Below are positions 43,001-52,422 of a DNA stretch of 64,000 bases, piece by piece (the stretch's first letter is position 1; every line of letters begins with the position of its first letter). The position numbers were made by a program, and so were the translations under genes. Source of the DNA: Nothophaeocryptopus gaeumannii (lineage: Eukaryota > Ascomycota > Dothideomycetes > Mycosphaerellales > Mycosphaerellaceae); NCBI GenBank assembly GCA_031771865.1, contig JASISA010000025.1:3410001-3474000 (forward strand), given 5' to 3'. The notes under the pieces were generated by a model. It was not told the DNA's origin, searched no databases, and saw only the letters and a program-made list of their open reading frames with translations.

Positions 43001-44492
43001 CTTCGAAAAAATGCAGGGCCTGGAGGGCGTGGCTATCATCAATCGCGTTGCAAATGCACCAGAGGCTGATGGCGGAGCCGCAAAGAAGCTGAAGACCTTC
43101 ATTACACACAACGATGGTGCCACATGGGCTCTCCTTGGTCGCCCAGACGATCCTCCGAAAGAAGTGGGCAAGAAGTTTGGCTGCAGCGGCAACAGTGCCC
43201 AGTGCAGCTTGCATCTGCACGGCTATACTGAGCGCAAAGATCCACGGGATACTTTCGGCTCGCCGAGTGCCGTCGGCTTAATGATGGGCACTGGTAATGT
43301 AGGCGAGTACCTGGGCTACAAGAAAGAAGCCGACACCTTCATCACGCGTGATGGTGGTTTGACGTGGCAAATGGTCGCCGAAGGAAACTGGATGTGGGAA
43401 TACGGCGACTCTGGCTCCATTATTGTCATTGTGAGTGAGGATGCGCCTACCGACAGGGTCAAATACTCCCTCGATGAAGGCAAGACCTGGATCGAGTTTC
43501 CCATCGGGCACGGAATGGCTGTCGACGACATCACCACCGTTCCTAGCGACACCAGCCGCAACTTCTTGCTCTGGGGCAAAGTTGACGGCGAACTTGCCAC
43601 CATCAATTTGGACTTCAGCGGTATGAAGGAGAGGAGTGAGCAGTGTAAGCTGGACGAGCAGGATCCCGAAGCCGCAAGCCTCGACTACTACCTCTGGTCA
43701 CCCTCCCATCCTCTTTCCGAAGACAATTGTCTCTTCGGCCACGTTGCCGAGTACCATCGCAAGAAACCAGATCGCGATTGCTTCAATGGCCGCGAGCTTA
43801 GGCATCTCCACAACATCGCCAAGAACTGCACTTGCGCACGCCAGGATTTCGAATGCGACTACAACTACGAAATGGACACTACCGGCACCTGTAGACTCGT
43901 GGATGGCATGAGCCCGAAGGATCCCGAAGAAGTTTGCAAGGCTGACAAGAGCCTTGTCGAGTTCTACGAGGTCACTGGTTACCGTCGCATCCCACTCACC
44001 ACTTGTTCCGGCGGCAGGGAGCTTGACAAGACCTCGTCGCCTTACGTGTGTCCTGGTCATGATGATGAGTATATGAAGAAACACGGAATATCTGGCATTG
44101 GTCTCTTCTTCGCCATCACGATCCCCATCGCTGCCGCAGCAGGCATTGGCTACTGGGTCTGGCAGAACTGGGACGGCAAATTCGGGCGTATTCGACTTGG
44201 CGATGGAACTGGCTACGGTGCTGGAGCTTTCGACTCCGATGCGCCTTGGGTCAAGTACCCAGTCATGCTTGTATCAGGCATTGCAGCTGTGGTCGCGGCG
44301 ATTCCTATACTCGTAGGTAGTCTATGGAGAGCCGTAGCGACGAGAATGGGCAGAAGCGGCGGAGCAGGAGGTTATGGATATGCGAGGCCATACACAAGTC
44401 GTAGTAGCCTCCAAAGAGGCAGAGGAGATTATGCCGTTGTTGACGAGGACGAGGGGGAGTTGCTTGGGGAGGGTAGTGATGAGGATGTATGA
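40074..44492 (+). CDS. VPS10: vacuolar sorting receptor Vps10 (sortilin family)
   Basis: A type I membrane receptor that carries vacuolar hydrolases such as carboxypeptidase Y from the Golgi to the endosome. Intronless, 1472 residues. The signal peptide is MRQLRLVLGALLGTLALQAA. Two tandem VPS10 domains follow (about 30-690 and 700-1330), each a beta-propeller with Asp-box type repeats (SADGGKTWKPL, SDDAGLTWSKA, TRDGGLTWQMV) and a Cys-rich 10CC end (CECTDQDFECDYN; CTCARQDFECDYN). The main membrane helix is near 1340-1365 (GLFFAITIPIAAAAGIGYWV); a second hydrophobic segment near 1394-1418 is seen in fungal members too. The acidic cytosolic tail ends in an EDEGE/EGSDEDV stretch likely to serve retrieval. 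Confidence 0.97.
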   Translation: MRQLRLVLGALLGTLALQAAGKKDKPDVEVTEFDEQPQNLLYFEDSDVILATKPEARTTYRSADGGKTWKPLDGVEKGSVLEVSKHPYNHEVAVVLTDKTTHWITRDQGEAWKSFETDEMPSIEREGIVYHASDPDRMIFQAQRCHGFLCKDLVYYTKDGFKTTELLSKDVTSCIWAKSTDLFTTGDEKLDKDRVLCIARGQFSFFSIHNRVLISDDFFESDAVEPTITDGRTVEGIANIAAVKGYVVFAAKSEHSNEMAMYVTDDTRIWHRAEFGEHKLEEDAYTLLESTNYSMQVDVMTTKSFNPMGVLLTSNSNGTFFTKNIEHTNRNRHGYVDFEKVSNIQGIVMVNTVDNWEEVERKLLADKNVVSKISFDDGRTFEDLKADGKTLHLHSVTKQRNTGRIFSSPAPGIVMGVGNTGKYLKEYDEGDLYVSDDAGLTWSKALSKPHMYEFGAQGSILVAVEDGETDEVRWSLNHGKDWEKMELEDKVKPYALTTTPDSTSLKFLMLGTRKGGSNPQHVVIALDFNGLHESKCKDSDFEKWSARKDDDGKATCIMGHKQYFMRRKAKSDCVVENKDFQDPEERREDCECTDQDFECDYNFKREDGKCVQNGPIIAPDGICDGSKKTFMGSSGYRKIPGNTCKGGKDLAKEVERECGDTKAPPASGEIAVELTKFKGDKIIEQYYLERTEHSSGDDETVLMRTDRREVWKTHDHGKKWEQVLKDEDVLAIYPHQYINDNVYFITPGKKVLYSTNRAKTISDFNAPEAPNHDNIQVMTFHPHNTDWLIWTGGRDCKNGKCQTIAYVSKKGGIDWEPLLRGVRKCQFVYREDRQGSDQLVFCEQYENENPDNSLLLLSSDDWFDHKKEIKRDVINFATMAEFIVVAVRDSEEKTLRVDASIDGVNFADAHFPRNFKVPHQQAYTVLDSSTHAVFLHVTVNNKEDSEYGSIVKSNSNGTSYVLSAGEVNRNPSGYVDFEKMQGLEGVAIINRVANAPEADGGAAKKLKTFITHNDGATWALLGRPDDPPKEVGKKFGCSGNSAQCSLHLHGYTERKDPRDTFGSPSAVGLMMGTGNVGEYLGYKKEADTFITRDGGLTWQMVAEGNWMWEYGDSGSIIVIVSEDAPTDRVKYSLDEGKTWIEFPIGHGMAVDDITTVPSDTSRNFLLWGKVDGELATINLDFSGMKERSEQCKLDEQDPEAASLDYYLWSPSHPLSEDNCLFGHVAEYHRKKPDRDCFNGRELRHLHNIAKNCTCARQDFECDYNYEMDTTGTCRLVDGMSPKDPEEVCKADKSLVEFYEVTGYRRIPLTTCSGGRELDKTSSPYVCPGHDDEYMKKHGISGIGLFFAITIPIAAAAGIGYWVWQNWDGKFGRIRLGDGTGYGAGAFDSDAPWVKYPVMLVSGIAAVVAAIPILVGSLWRAVATRMGRSGGAGGYGYARPYTSRSSLQRGRGDYAVVDEDEGELLGEGSDEDV

Positions 44493-45087
44493 ATCTAGGT
44501 AGAGTTCGATGCTTTGCTCCTTTGGCGAGTATTGAGTTGATGTGCTTGCTTTTGTGTCTGTAGATGTACTCATCAGAAAGCAAGAGGGTTATGCAATGCA
44601 TCATGAATGTATGTAGGATAGACCATACATCCTTTTCAACTGTTTACGTATGTATTTTTGCTCTCAGTATTGTCACTGCCGCGTCGACTTCTGACGCAAC
44701 CTTCATCAGATTTGACCGGAAACCCTCGAAGCCGAGGGACGACTGATCACCATCATGGTGCTCCAAATTCCATCCAACTCGCCTCTGGCAACATTCTCTA
44801 CAACAATACCATCGTACATCCATCTCTGGACTCTTCTCCAAGCAGCATCCTCCCCAAAATCCAGCGACTGCTGAGCTATCATGCTCCCGCCTGGACCTTC
44901 CTCATGTAGTCAGAATGTACGAACGCCGAAGGGCGACGGATTCGGCATTGGTTAGGTAAGGCGATGCTCCTTTGGCATCGATAGGTAACCATTCCTACGG
45001 CAAGGTATCAATGGCTTCCTTATCACAATTCACACGATCTTCTGTCAACAAACATTCCTCAAAGCTCGTAAGAGGCAGCCCATCACC
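44493..45087. other. intergenic between VPS10 and agmatinase
   Basis: A plus-strand open stretch near 44770-44909 ends in LSYHAPAWTFLM with coding-like composition, but no start, domain or splice partner was found. Otherwise nothing. Confidence 0.4.
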
Positions 45088-46434
45088 ATGTTCATCCAAA
45101 CCCTCTCCCTCGCCGCCCTCGCGGCCACGGGCCTGGCGAGAGAGATCACATTCCCCCCCATCTCCCCCATCCAAGCACAAGCAGACCAACGTCCCATGGG
45201 AGGTATGCGTATGGTTACAGCCCCCGGGATGAGCGAAGATATATCCACGGCGATGTTTGGCGGATTGACGACGTATGCGAACTTACCGTATGTTCACTGT
45301 TTTGCCAAGGAAGGTGAGGAGGTGGAGAAGTATGATGTTGCGGTTTTGGGGGCGCCGTTTGATACGGTATGTATCTTGATGATTGATGACGGTGGATTGA
45401 GGGGCGATGGGGATGATGTGTTTGAGGATGTTGAGGTGTTGGGAGTGGAGGCTGAAGTGAAACTCGAACTGACGAGATGACAGGGCGTAACTGCAAGACC
45501 AGGAGCACGATTTGGACCTGTTGGGATACGGCTTGGGTCAAGACGTATCTCGCCGGAGTTTTCATTCAACATTTATACGGGCAAGAATGCGTTTCAACAA
45601 GGGTTGAAGGTCGTTGATTGTGGCGATGCACCGCTTACCGTTCTTGACAACACAATGGCGTTGAAGCAGCTGGGCATAGCTCATAAGGTCACTTCTGGCC
45701 GCACTGCCAACTCATCCGAATACTCTGTCCCGCGCATAGTGACGCTTGGCGGAGACCATACGACAACCCTGGCTGCTTTGAGGTCGACTATTGACCACTG
45801 GGGGCCAGTCTCGGTCATTCACTTCGACTCTCACCTGGACACGTGGGATCCTGAAGTTCTAGGTGGAGGACTCTCTCACTACGCTGGCGTCAACCATGGC
45901 ACATTCCTTCACATCGCTCATGAGGAAGGCCTGATTCGAAACTCCTCAATCCACGCAGGCATTCGCGCTCCAACATCAAACAAGAAGTATGATCTTTCAA
46001 ATGACAAGGCATGTGGGTTCCACATTCTCAAGGCCAGAGATCTCGACAAGATCGGAACCGCGGGCTTCATCCAGAAGCTGAAGGAGAGAACAGCAGGGAC
46101 CAAAGTCTACATCTCAGTGGATATCGATGTGCTTGATCCTGCATTCGCGCCAGCCACAGGAACCGCAGAAGTCGGCGGCTGGACGACGCGAGAGTTGTTG
46201 ACAATTTTGGATGGCCTGAGCGGTATGGAACTAATCGGGGCTGATGTTGTTGAGGTTGCACCGGTGAGTCCTTCTGAAGCTCGGTTACCCATTGACGGCC
46301 CAGACCCCGTGCTGACTTCTCTGCAGATCTATGACAACCCTGGTGAGACAACGACGCTTGCTGCAGCAGGGGTTGTTCACTCGTTGATTCAACTGATGGC
46401 TGACAAGCCTGTCAAGCCGGTGAAGAAGGTTTGA
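45088..46434 (+). CDS. secreted agmatinase (ureohydrolase family)
   Basis: Hydrolyses agmatine to putrescine and urea (or a related guanidino substrate). Three exons: 45088-45366, 45484-46263 and 46327-46434, 388 residues. Mn-binding motifs: GGDHTTT, HFDSHLDTW (DxHxD) and SVDIDVLDPAFAP. Exon 1 starts with a signal peptide (MFIQTLSLAALAATGLA), and the protein then resembles other fungal extracellular agmatinases. Intron 2 is 63 bases with no stop, so an intron-retaining reading adds 21 residues between VEVAP and IYDNPGETTT; the family alignment (EVAP directly before YD) favours splicing. The signal peptide points to secretion or the vacuolar route rather than cytosolic polyamine metabolism. 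Confidence 0.9.
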
Positions 46435-46896
46435 GCATGTCGCTGAGGCACTAAAAGGATATCTACCTCTCATGATTAGCACTGGAGGGGGAAGAAGAGG
46501 ATCTGACGTGGAAGGACTGACAAGGGAGACCGGGTTCCAGGACCGGACGTTGCTGGCGCGAGAAGCATGACAGAATCGATGCAGGATATCATGTGCGATA
46601 TTGCAAAAGAGGGCAGGTGAAAGAGATAGATGCAGTAGTCATCACAGAGCATCATGGTATTCTGAGATACATATGCGCAACATCGGTAGGGGATTTGTGA
46701 TCTGTATTCGACCAATCTACGCACCCGACTGTTCTCCACTTTTGCAAACCAGTCTACCGGTGACTAGCGTGACGATTCGATGTCCTCCTCCAACTTCACA
46801 TCAGTCTCTCTGCATAACCTGCCCTGCAAGAAGTCATCAACTGACGCTTCCTGACGCCCAACAATACTTTGTCGATACCTTGATACAGCGACCATC
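46435..46896. other. intergenic, promoter side of the b5-like gene
   Basis: No coding signal; short ORFs only. Confidence 0.5.
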
Positions 46897-47512
46897 ATGT
46901 CTTTCGAGCCCAAAGTCAAGGTGGAACTGGACGAACCCAAAGACGACATCATCAGCCTGGACTATCTTTCAAAATGCGATGGTATGTGTGGCGTCAAGAG
47001 AACCACATCTCATCCCACATGGATCTTACTCACATGCATTCTCTCGGTGACACAGGCACGCACGAAGGATACCCGACATACGTCGCCATCAAAGTAAGTG
47101 AGGAAACCCACCCTTTCTCCAGTTTTCTCTACGCGCCGTCCGGTCCGTACCTTCAAATCTTCCAGGACCTGACTTTGGGATTCTTACTCCAGGGCACGAT
47201 CTTCGATGTGACGGGAAATAAGGCGTACGGGCCTGAAGGGTCTTACAAGGGTGCGTAACAACCTACGAAACTCATCGTTGTCGTTGTGTCCAGCTTGTCG
47301 GGATGTGGCTGATGCCAAGGCCTACAGTCTTCGTGGGCAAAGATGCATCTCGAGCTCTGGCTCAGTCATCTCTCAAGGCCGAGGAATGCCGGCCGGATTG
47401 GGAGGATCTGAAGGATGAGCATAAGAAGGTGCTGAATGATTGGTATACGTTTTTCAGCAAGCGGTATAATATTAAGGGGACTGTTGAAGGGGCGACGAAT
47501 ACTGGGAAATGA
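46897..47512 (+). CDS. cytochrome b5-like haem/steroid-binding protein (MAPR/Dap1-like)
   Basis: Four exons (46897-46981, 47056-47093, 47193-47250, 47328-47512), 121 residues. The core reads DGTHEGYPTYVAIKGTIFDV across three junctions, then TGNKAYGPEGSYKVFVGKDA and SRALAQSSLK, the b5-like fold of membrane-associated progesterone receptors and yeast Dap1, which bind haem through Tyr and support sterol-synthesis P450s. Unlike Dap1 there is no N-terminal membrane helix, so this is probably a soluble member. Splice sites are strong (GTATGT, GTAAGT, GTGCGT). An alternative acceptor 27 bases upstream of exon 3 is in frame but would put nine residues into the conserved AIKGTIFDV. Confidence 0.88.
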
Positions 47513-47862
47513 CTAGATGGGTCGATGCTTTGAGTGCATGAGTGATTGAGGTTGAGAATGAGAAGTCTGATTCTCATTTTGGTGACAAGATGTGATGAAG
47601 AAGTTCCCTTCCTTTCTTTCGCAGCTATTGCACTTGCGATCCGCACAGAAAACGACAACGAGGTATAACCCAAATCTCAAAAGTCCAGGTCAAAGTCAAA
47701 GCAAGCAGAGCCACTCGAGAAAAAGCATACGATCCAAACGCCCATCCAACGCCGAAGCCCATGTCCAAAATCAAACACAAGTCGCTAATCCCCAAATGTT
47801 CATCCGGCTTAAATTTTCATAACTTCATCAGATATCGCTTGTCTGACCGTTAACGATCACTG
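47513..47862. other. intergenic, tail-to-tail
   Basis: The 3' flanks of the b5-like gene and the Cys/His-rich gene; nothing coding was seen. Confidence 0.5.
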
Positions 47863-48124
47863 TTACAATCTCAACTGAGCTTGCTGCTGTCGACGCATCA
47901 TAGCTTGCTGGCCGCATCGCTGGCAGATTTGATTGGCGGAGATCCATTCGCGCTTGATTGACCATGCGCCGAGACATTGGTGGTTGATGTCGTTGCGGGC
48001 GAAGTGGCAGTGCTTGATGAGACGGCGGCCAGCGTGGCCGCAGTGGAAGTGGATGACTTCGTACTGGAAGTGACGTTAGAAGGAGAAGATGGTTGATAGG
48101 GAGGATCGGTGGTACTTGGCACAT
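47863..48124 (-). CDS. tiny Cys/His-rich protein, zinc-finger-like
   Basis: 69 residues. Exon 1 is only nine bases (48116-48124, Met-Cys-Gln). A 52-base intron with donor GTACCA, CTAAC branch and TTCCAG acceptor joins exon 2 (47863-48063) in frame. Exon 2 reads YEVIHFHCGHAGRRLIKHCH, then NHQCLGAWSIKREW and ICQRCGQQAMMRR. The Cys/His spacing (HCGH, HCH, QC, CQRC) suggests a small zinc-binding fold. I do not know a named family, though similar C/H-rich short proteins are common in related fungi. Three other frames are also open here (Ser/Thr-rich), but only this one shows conserved-looking Cys/His spacing plus splice signals. Confidence 0.6.
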
Positions 48125-49850
48125 GTTGGATTGGAAGGTGAGAAGGTCGATGGTGAGCTGTTGACAGTGATGGTGAGGTGACGGTGCTGTGTTGAAGAGT
48201 CTGGAGGACACCAGTCAGTGTGTCTCTCGCCCAGTATGGGAGAGATGATCCTCACTTGTAAGTCACAAGCAGCCTCACAAGCACTGACAGAAGTACGAGC
48301 AGAGCAGACCACCAAGCGCAAAGAAAGCAAAAGTCCAACGAAGAGGTTCAGTACAAGTAAAGTAGAAGAAGTATCAAAAGGCCGACCGACTTGATGATGA
48401 ACAAGAAGTCCAATCGAGGGAAGCACAACACCTTTATACCACTCACCAACGCAGTCTCTCCACTCGCCCTTCTCCATGAAATGAAGCCAAAGAGGTGCAC
48501 GACCCCATGCTGTAGCTCATACACATCACCACCAGGAGCACATACTCCACACTCGACAGGCTCAGGACGCAAAGATCCCAGTTCCTTCGAGGCGCAATCA
48601 TCCTGGCTCGAATAGTCTGTCGCCACAACCCGCGATGCAGACTGCAGTCGTAGACCCAAAGATTGACTTGCAGATTGCAGAAGCAGTGGCAGGCTTCGTA
48701 GCAATGACGCAGTAGCCGTAATCTCAGGACCCTCCCTTGTCAATGGATATGGAATAGGAGGTACAAAGCCAGCCTGCAGCAATGTCGAGCATCCAGAACA
48801 GGAGATTCGACGTGGTAGGTGCAGTAGTAGGAGGACGTCCAAGCTTGTTCTTGCTTCATCTTGTCTTCCCTGTCAATCAAGTCGCGAATGCATGGCAGCA
48901 TGGCCAGACAGATGCTCGAGGAACAAGCGGAGATTGTGATACCGCGATCAGCCTACCAGACTCCAGCAAGTGGTCGAGCAGTTTCTGCACCAGATCGATG
49001 GCACAAGAGAAGTATCGGACGTGGCAAGAAGTTGCAAGGGTTGGTCAGGTCAGGCAGAGGAGAGAGCTACCGGACCGAAAACTGAGCTCGTCGACTTTTA
49101 TGCTATCTATCATTTTTACACCGCTTTTCCATTCCCGTAGCCTCAAGTAGCGAACAATGCATTGTCTTTCCCACCCACGGGATGATTTTCGTGATTGGCG
49201 TGGGAGTCGCGGCTGGGCAAAAAGCAGCATAGGAAAAAGGGCGCTGTTGTCGTACGTCTAACGGGAGGCATGATCCGTGCCGTGACAGGTGACAGGGTCA
49301 CAAGATTGAGTGTAACGAGTGGATGGCGGTCCGCTCATTCCTTCAGCCCGGTTGAGCAGCTCGAGCAAGCGGCAAGAAATCGCGGATGTACGTTGTCGAG
49401 ACGGGAGGATACATAATGCTGCAGCTTTCCACCGCGGATGCGGCCGTCGTTGCATGCAACCACGGCAACGCTCTAGCTCAGTCTGGTATTTGTGTGCCGG
49501 TGCTACGGTACCCCCTGGCGAAAACCGTGCTCGATCCTTTGTCCCTTCCTCTGGAAAAGTGAGACCTGATCTGAGATGCGCCTCCCGTGAAGGCGAAAAC
49601 GGATACGTGCAGTCCGGGAGGATTGAGCGTTCCTTCCGCTCGGATAGATCTATACTGCACGCGTTCAGATTCTCTGCCATTCTTTATGATCGAAACGGTA
49701 CAAGTCACCACGATGAGGGTCTGAGCGCTGTACACCGTGATAGATGTGCTTGAGCGTTGACGTGTAGTACTCGTCGTCTGTGCATCCGTAATGGTCTGAC
49801 CACACGCCGTGAGACTGACATGTGTGTGACGAAGGCTGAGTATGCTCCTA
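48125..49850. other. intergenic, possible unplaced minus-strand gene
   Basis: Minus-strand frames between 48350 and 48850 are long and open (164 residues at most) and contain Cys-bearing pieces in two frames (ATASAICKSIFGSTTAVCIA; PVECGVCAPGGDVYELQH). They may be exons of a secreted Cys-rich gene, or simply the upstream region of the Cys/His-rich gene. I could not build a model. 49.1-49.85 kb shows nothing. Confidence 0.35.
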
Positions 49851-52118
49851 TCAAGACTTCCCACCCTTGCGAACTTTCCGCATCGCGCGCTTGCGACCGA
49901 TGATTCTGTTCCTGTTGGCTAGCTTGTCGTCAATCGGCTTCTTCGTTTCTTTGGTCTTGTCCGACCCGGCTTTCGTAGCCTTCGTCGCTTTCGACTCGGG
50001 CTCCCGCTTGCGCTTCCGCGAACCCTGCTTGTCGCTTTTCCCTTTTGCTCTGGATGAAGTCTTCGACTCCACTTCGTCTTCATCGACTGGCGCGCCGTTC
50101 TTGACGGCCTCGCTGCGCGCTCGAGCCTTCTCCTCTTGCTCCGATCTGCGCTTGACCACTTGGGCGTTCTCGATGGCGAACTCCACGATGAGTCTTTTCT
50201 TGCGGTCTTGAACCTCTTCTCGGCTCAACTTGCCTTTGCCCTCCTTGTCAATGACCTGATAGTCGACTGCATGGCCATTGAGCCAGCGCAGACCCATCAG
50301 GGCATTTCGGTGGGTGTGGTACTCGATGAAACCATAGCCTCGACTTCTACCAGCCCCACTTTCTTCACTGACCTTGCTACCGCCAGCGCTTTCGAACACA
50401 ACCTTGGCTTGCTTCACGATACCCTTGCCAGCTTCTCTTCTGGCTTTCTCTGCAGCCTGCATCTCTTCGCCACTCCGAGCTAGCTCCTCTCGGGAAAGCT
50501 TCTGACGACGTCCTTCCTTCACATCCGTGGCAAATCCAACCACAGCCGCTCGTGCCAGGTCTTTCAGGTCTTTCGATGTAACACTACGGGGAAGATTGCG
50601 CACTGACAGCCTTGTGAGACTGAGATGCAGGGATGGATTGCTCTCGATCAATTGCTTGCGTTGCTTGGCACTTGCCTCGCGCATAGCCTTCTCGGATGGA
50701 GGAAGCTGCTCCCATAGTTTCGACTTGGATGAGATTGTACCCTCTGAAAGCAAGTATAGCTTTCGCTTGTCGTTGTCGCGCTTGTGACGATGATTCACGC
50801 CTTCTTCGGTCAATCGATTCGCCTCGGACTTGTCAACAGCCCGTGTCACTTGCAATACTCTGCCGTCAAGAGTGTATTGGCCCGTTGGGTCCGCCATGTC
50901 ATTTTGCAGGATGGAGTGCGAAGCCTGAGCCGGCTTGCCGTTCTTGCCCCTCTCTGGACCAGCAGCAGTCAGGCTTGAGGGAGCATTGCGAAGGCAGGCA
51001 TCGGCGTCTTCCTTATTGTAGAAGCACACAAATCCCGTTCCCTTCGAGCGCTCTGTCCCATAGTCCATTACGACTCGCGCATATCGCGTGCTGCCAAACT
51101 CATGGAAGTGGTCCTCAAGGTCCTCGTCCGTGCAAGTGAATGGTAGATTCCGCACGAAGATCGTAGAAGAGCGGTCTTCGGATCGGTTCTTGAATGCATC
51201 CTCCTGGTCTCCAAGATCCACCTTCACGTCGTCCTCGTCATCTTCATCCTCTTCCTCATCAGCGTCGCTGTCTGCATCGTGGCCTTCAGAGTCTTCGTCT
51301 TCAGCATCCTCATCCTCATCATCAAGCATCTCTTCATCCCGATCAACGTCATCCGCGCCTGCCTGAGCATCATCAACCTGTTCTTCTTCCTCTTCATCAG
51401 CTTGCTTCTTATACTCGTCCTTCCCTACAGCCCAGTCAACAGCCAACGTCCTCCCATCAACTTCTTTCCCGTTGACTCCTTCAATAGCTTTCTCTGCATT
51501 CTTCTTGCCTCGCATAATTACAAAACCAAACCCAGCCAAGTGTCCAGCCTTTGTCGGGATATAAGCCTGCTTCACTTTGCCATAGCTCATGAACAGCTTG
51601 CTCAACTGCTCAGAACCCTTGATCGACCAAGGCAAGTTCCTCACAATCAGCTTCGGCGGCTGCTGTGGCTCTTCCTCTTTCTTCACCTCACCCTCCACTT
51701 TCTCGCCGTTTCGGTGTCTTGGCTCGGCAACCTCCACGCGCAACTTCTTCCCATCAATGATATGTCCGTTGAACTGCTTCTTTGCTTGTGCGGCATCTTC
51801 GGCATCCGCAAAGGTTACGAACCCGTAGCCACGGCATTCTTTCGTCGCAGGATCCGTGACAGCTGTCGCATGTTTGACGGGGTATGAATCGGAGAAGAGC
51901 TCGGTGAGGGACTCTGTAGTGGTGCTCGCGGGGAGAGAGCGGACGAAGAGGGAGCGTCGTTGTTGTACTGCCGCCTCTTTCTCTGTCTGCGGTTTCTGCT
52001 CGTCTGCTGAGGGAGCTCCGTTCGCTGGGGCAGCCTCGTCGTTTCGTTCGTCGGTATGGCTCTCAACTATGGCTACACCGCCGTCTGATAGCCTTTGCTT
52101 CTTCTTTGCGTGCGCCAT
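49851..52118 (-). CDS. NOP4: nucleolar RNA-binding protein Nop4 (RBM28-like)
   Basis: Needed for 27S pre-rRNA processing and 60S assembly in the nucleolus. 755 residues from the ATG at 52118 (MAHAKKKQRL); an upstream in-frame extension is not needed. Four RRMs are visible: LFVRSLPAS...RGYGFVTF, LIVRNLPWS...GFGFVIM, IFVRNLPFT...GTGFVCFY and LSVRNLPRS...RGYGFIEY. A long Asp/Glu-rich stretch of about 45 residues separates RRM2 from RRM3. The C-terminal ~100 residues are Lys/Arg-rich (nucleolar localisation). The acidic stretch corresponds to a TCN-type low-complexity run on the plus strand near 51230-51400. Intronless. Same direction as INO1 upstream. Confidence 0.94.
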   Translation of the reverse strand: MAHAKKKQRLSDGGVAIVESHTDERNDEAAPANGAPSADEQKPQTEKEAAVQQRRSLFVRSLPASTTTESLTELFSDSYPVKHATAVTDPATKECRGYGFVTFADAEDAAQAKKQFNGHIIDGKKLRVEVAEPRHRNGEKVEGEVKKEEEPQQPPKLIVRNLPWSIKGSEQLSKLFMSYGKVKQAYIPTKAGHLAGFGFVIMRGKKNAEKAIEGVNGKEVDGRTLAVDWAVGKDEYKKQADEEEEEQVDDAQAGADDVDRDEEMLDDEDEDAEDEDSEGHDADSDADEEEDEDDEDDVKVDLGDQEDAFKNRSEDRSSTIFVRNLPFTCTDEDLEDHFHEFGSTRYARVVMDYGTERSKGTGFVCFYNKEDADACLRNAPSSLTAAGPERGKNGKPAQASHSILQNDMADPTGQYTLDGRVLQVTRAVDKSEANRLTEEGVNHRHKRDNDKRKLYLLSEGTISSKSKLWEQLPPSEKAMREASAKQRKQLIESNPSLHLSLTRLSVRNLPRSVTSKDLKDLARAAVVGFATDVKEGRRQKLSREELARSGEEMQAAEKARREAGKGIVKQAKVVFESAGGSKVSEESGAGRSRGYGFIEYHTHRNALMGLRWLNGHAVDYQVIDKEGKGKLSREEVQDRKKRLIVEFAIENAQVVKRRSEQEEKARARSEAVKNGAPVDEDEVESKTSSRAKGKSDKQGSRKRKREPESKATKATKAGSDKTKETKKPIDDKLANRNRIIGRKRAMRKVRKGGKS

Positions 52119-52422
52119 GGCTTCTTGAGATGTAGTGAATGTGAAAGGTTCGGATGGATATCGAACAAAATTTCCCAAAGTCCGACTGAACTAAAATTTA
52201 AGCTCATTTTAGGTAGAGTTCCATTGGCTCACAAGGGTCCTCTAAACCTGAGGCATCAACTGGCAGTAGACATTCGAGGAAATCAAATATCATTTCTCAT
52301 CATTCTTATAGCTCTATGTATATTATCGAGCATATCTCCATTACCGCCTGAACGCATAAGCAGACCGAAGCGCCTGTATTCCGCACCGAAAGCATTCATC
52401 TAATCACAGCTCATCAACTCTT
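52119..52422. other. intergenic, NOP4 promoter / INO1 3' end
   Basis: 304 bases containing the 3' flank of INO1 and the promoter of NOP4. AT-rich around 52190-52330. No coding signal. Confidence 0.5.

Noticed and set aside
46264..46326. Agmatinase intron 2 as coding sequence
   Set aside because: It is 63 bases with no stop, so the frame stays open, but donor and acceptor are good and the inserted residues interrupt a conserved VEVAP-YD junction.
51279..51887. 202-codon hydrophobic plus-strand ORF inside NOP4
   Set aside because: An artefact of the acidic-repeat and codon pattern of NOP4 read on the other strand.
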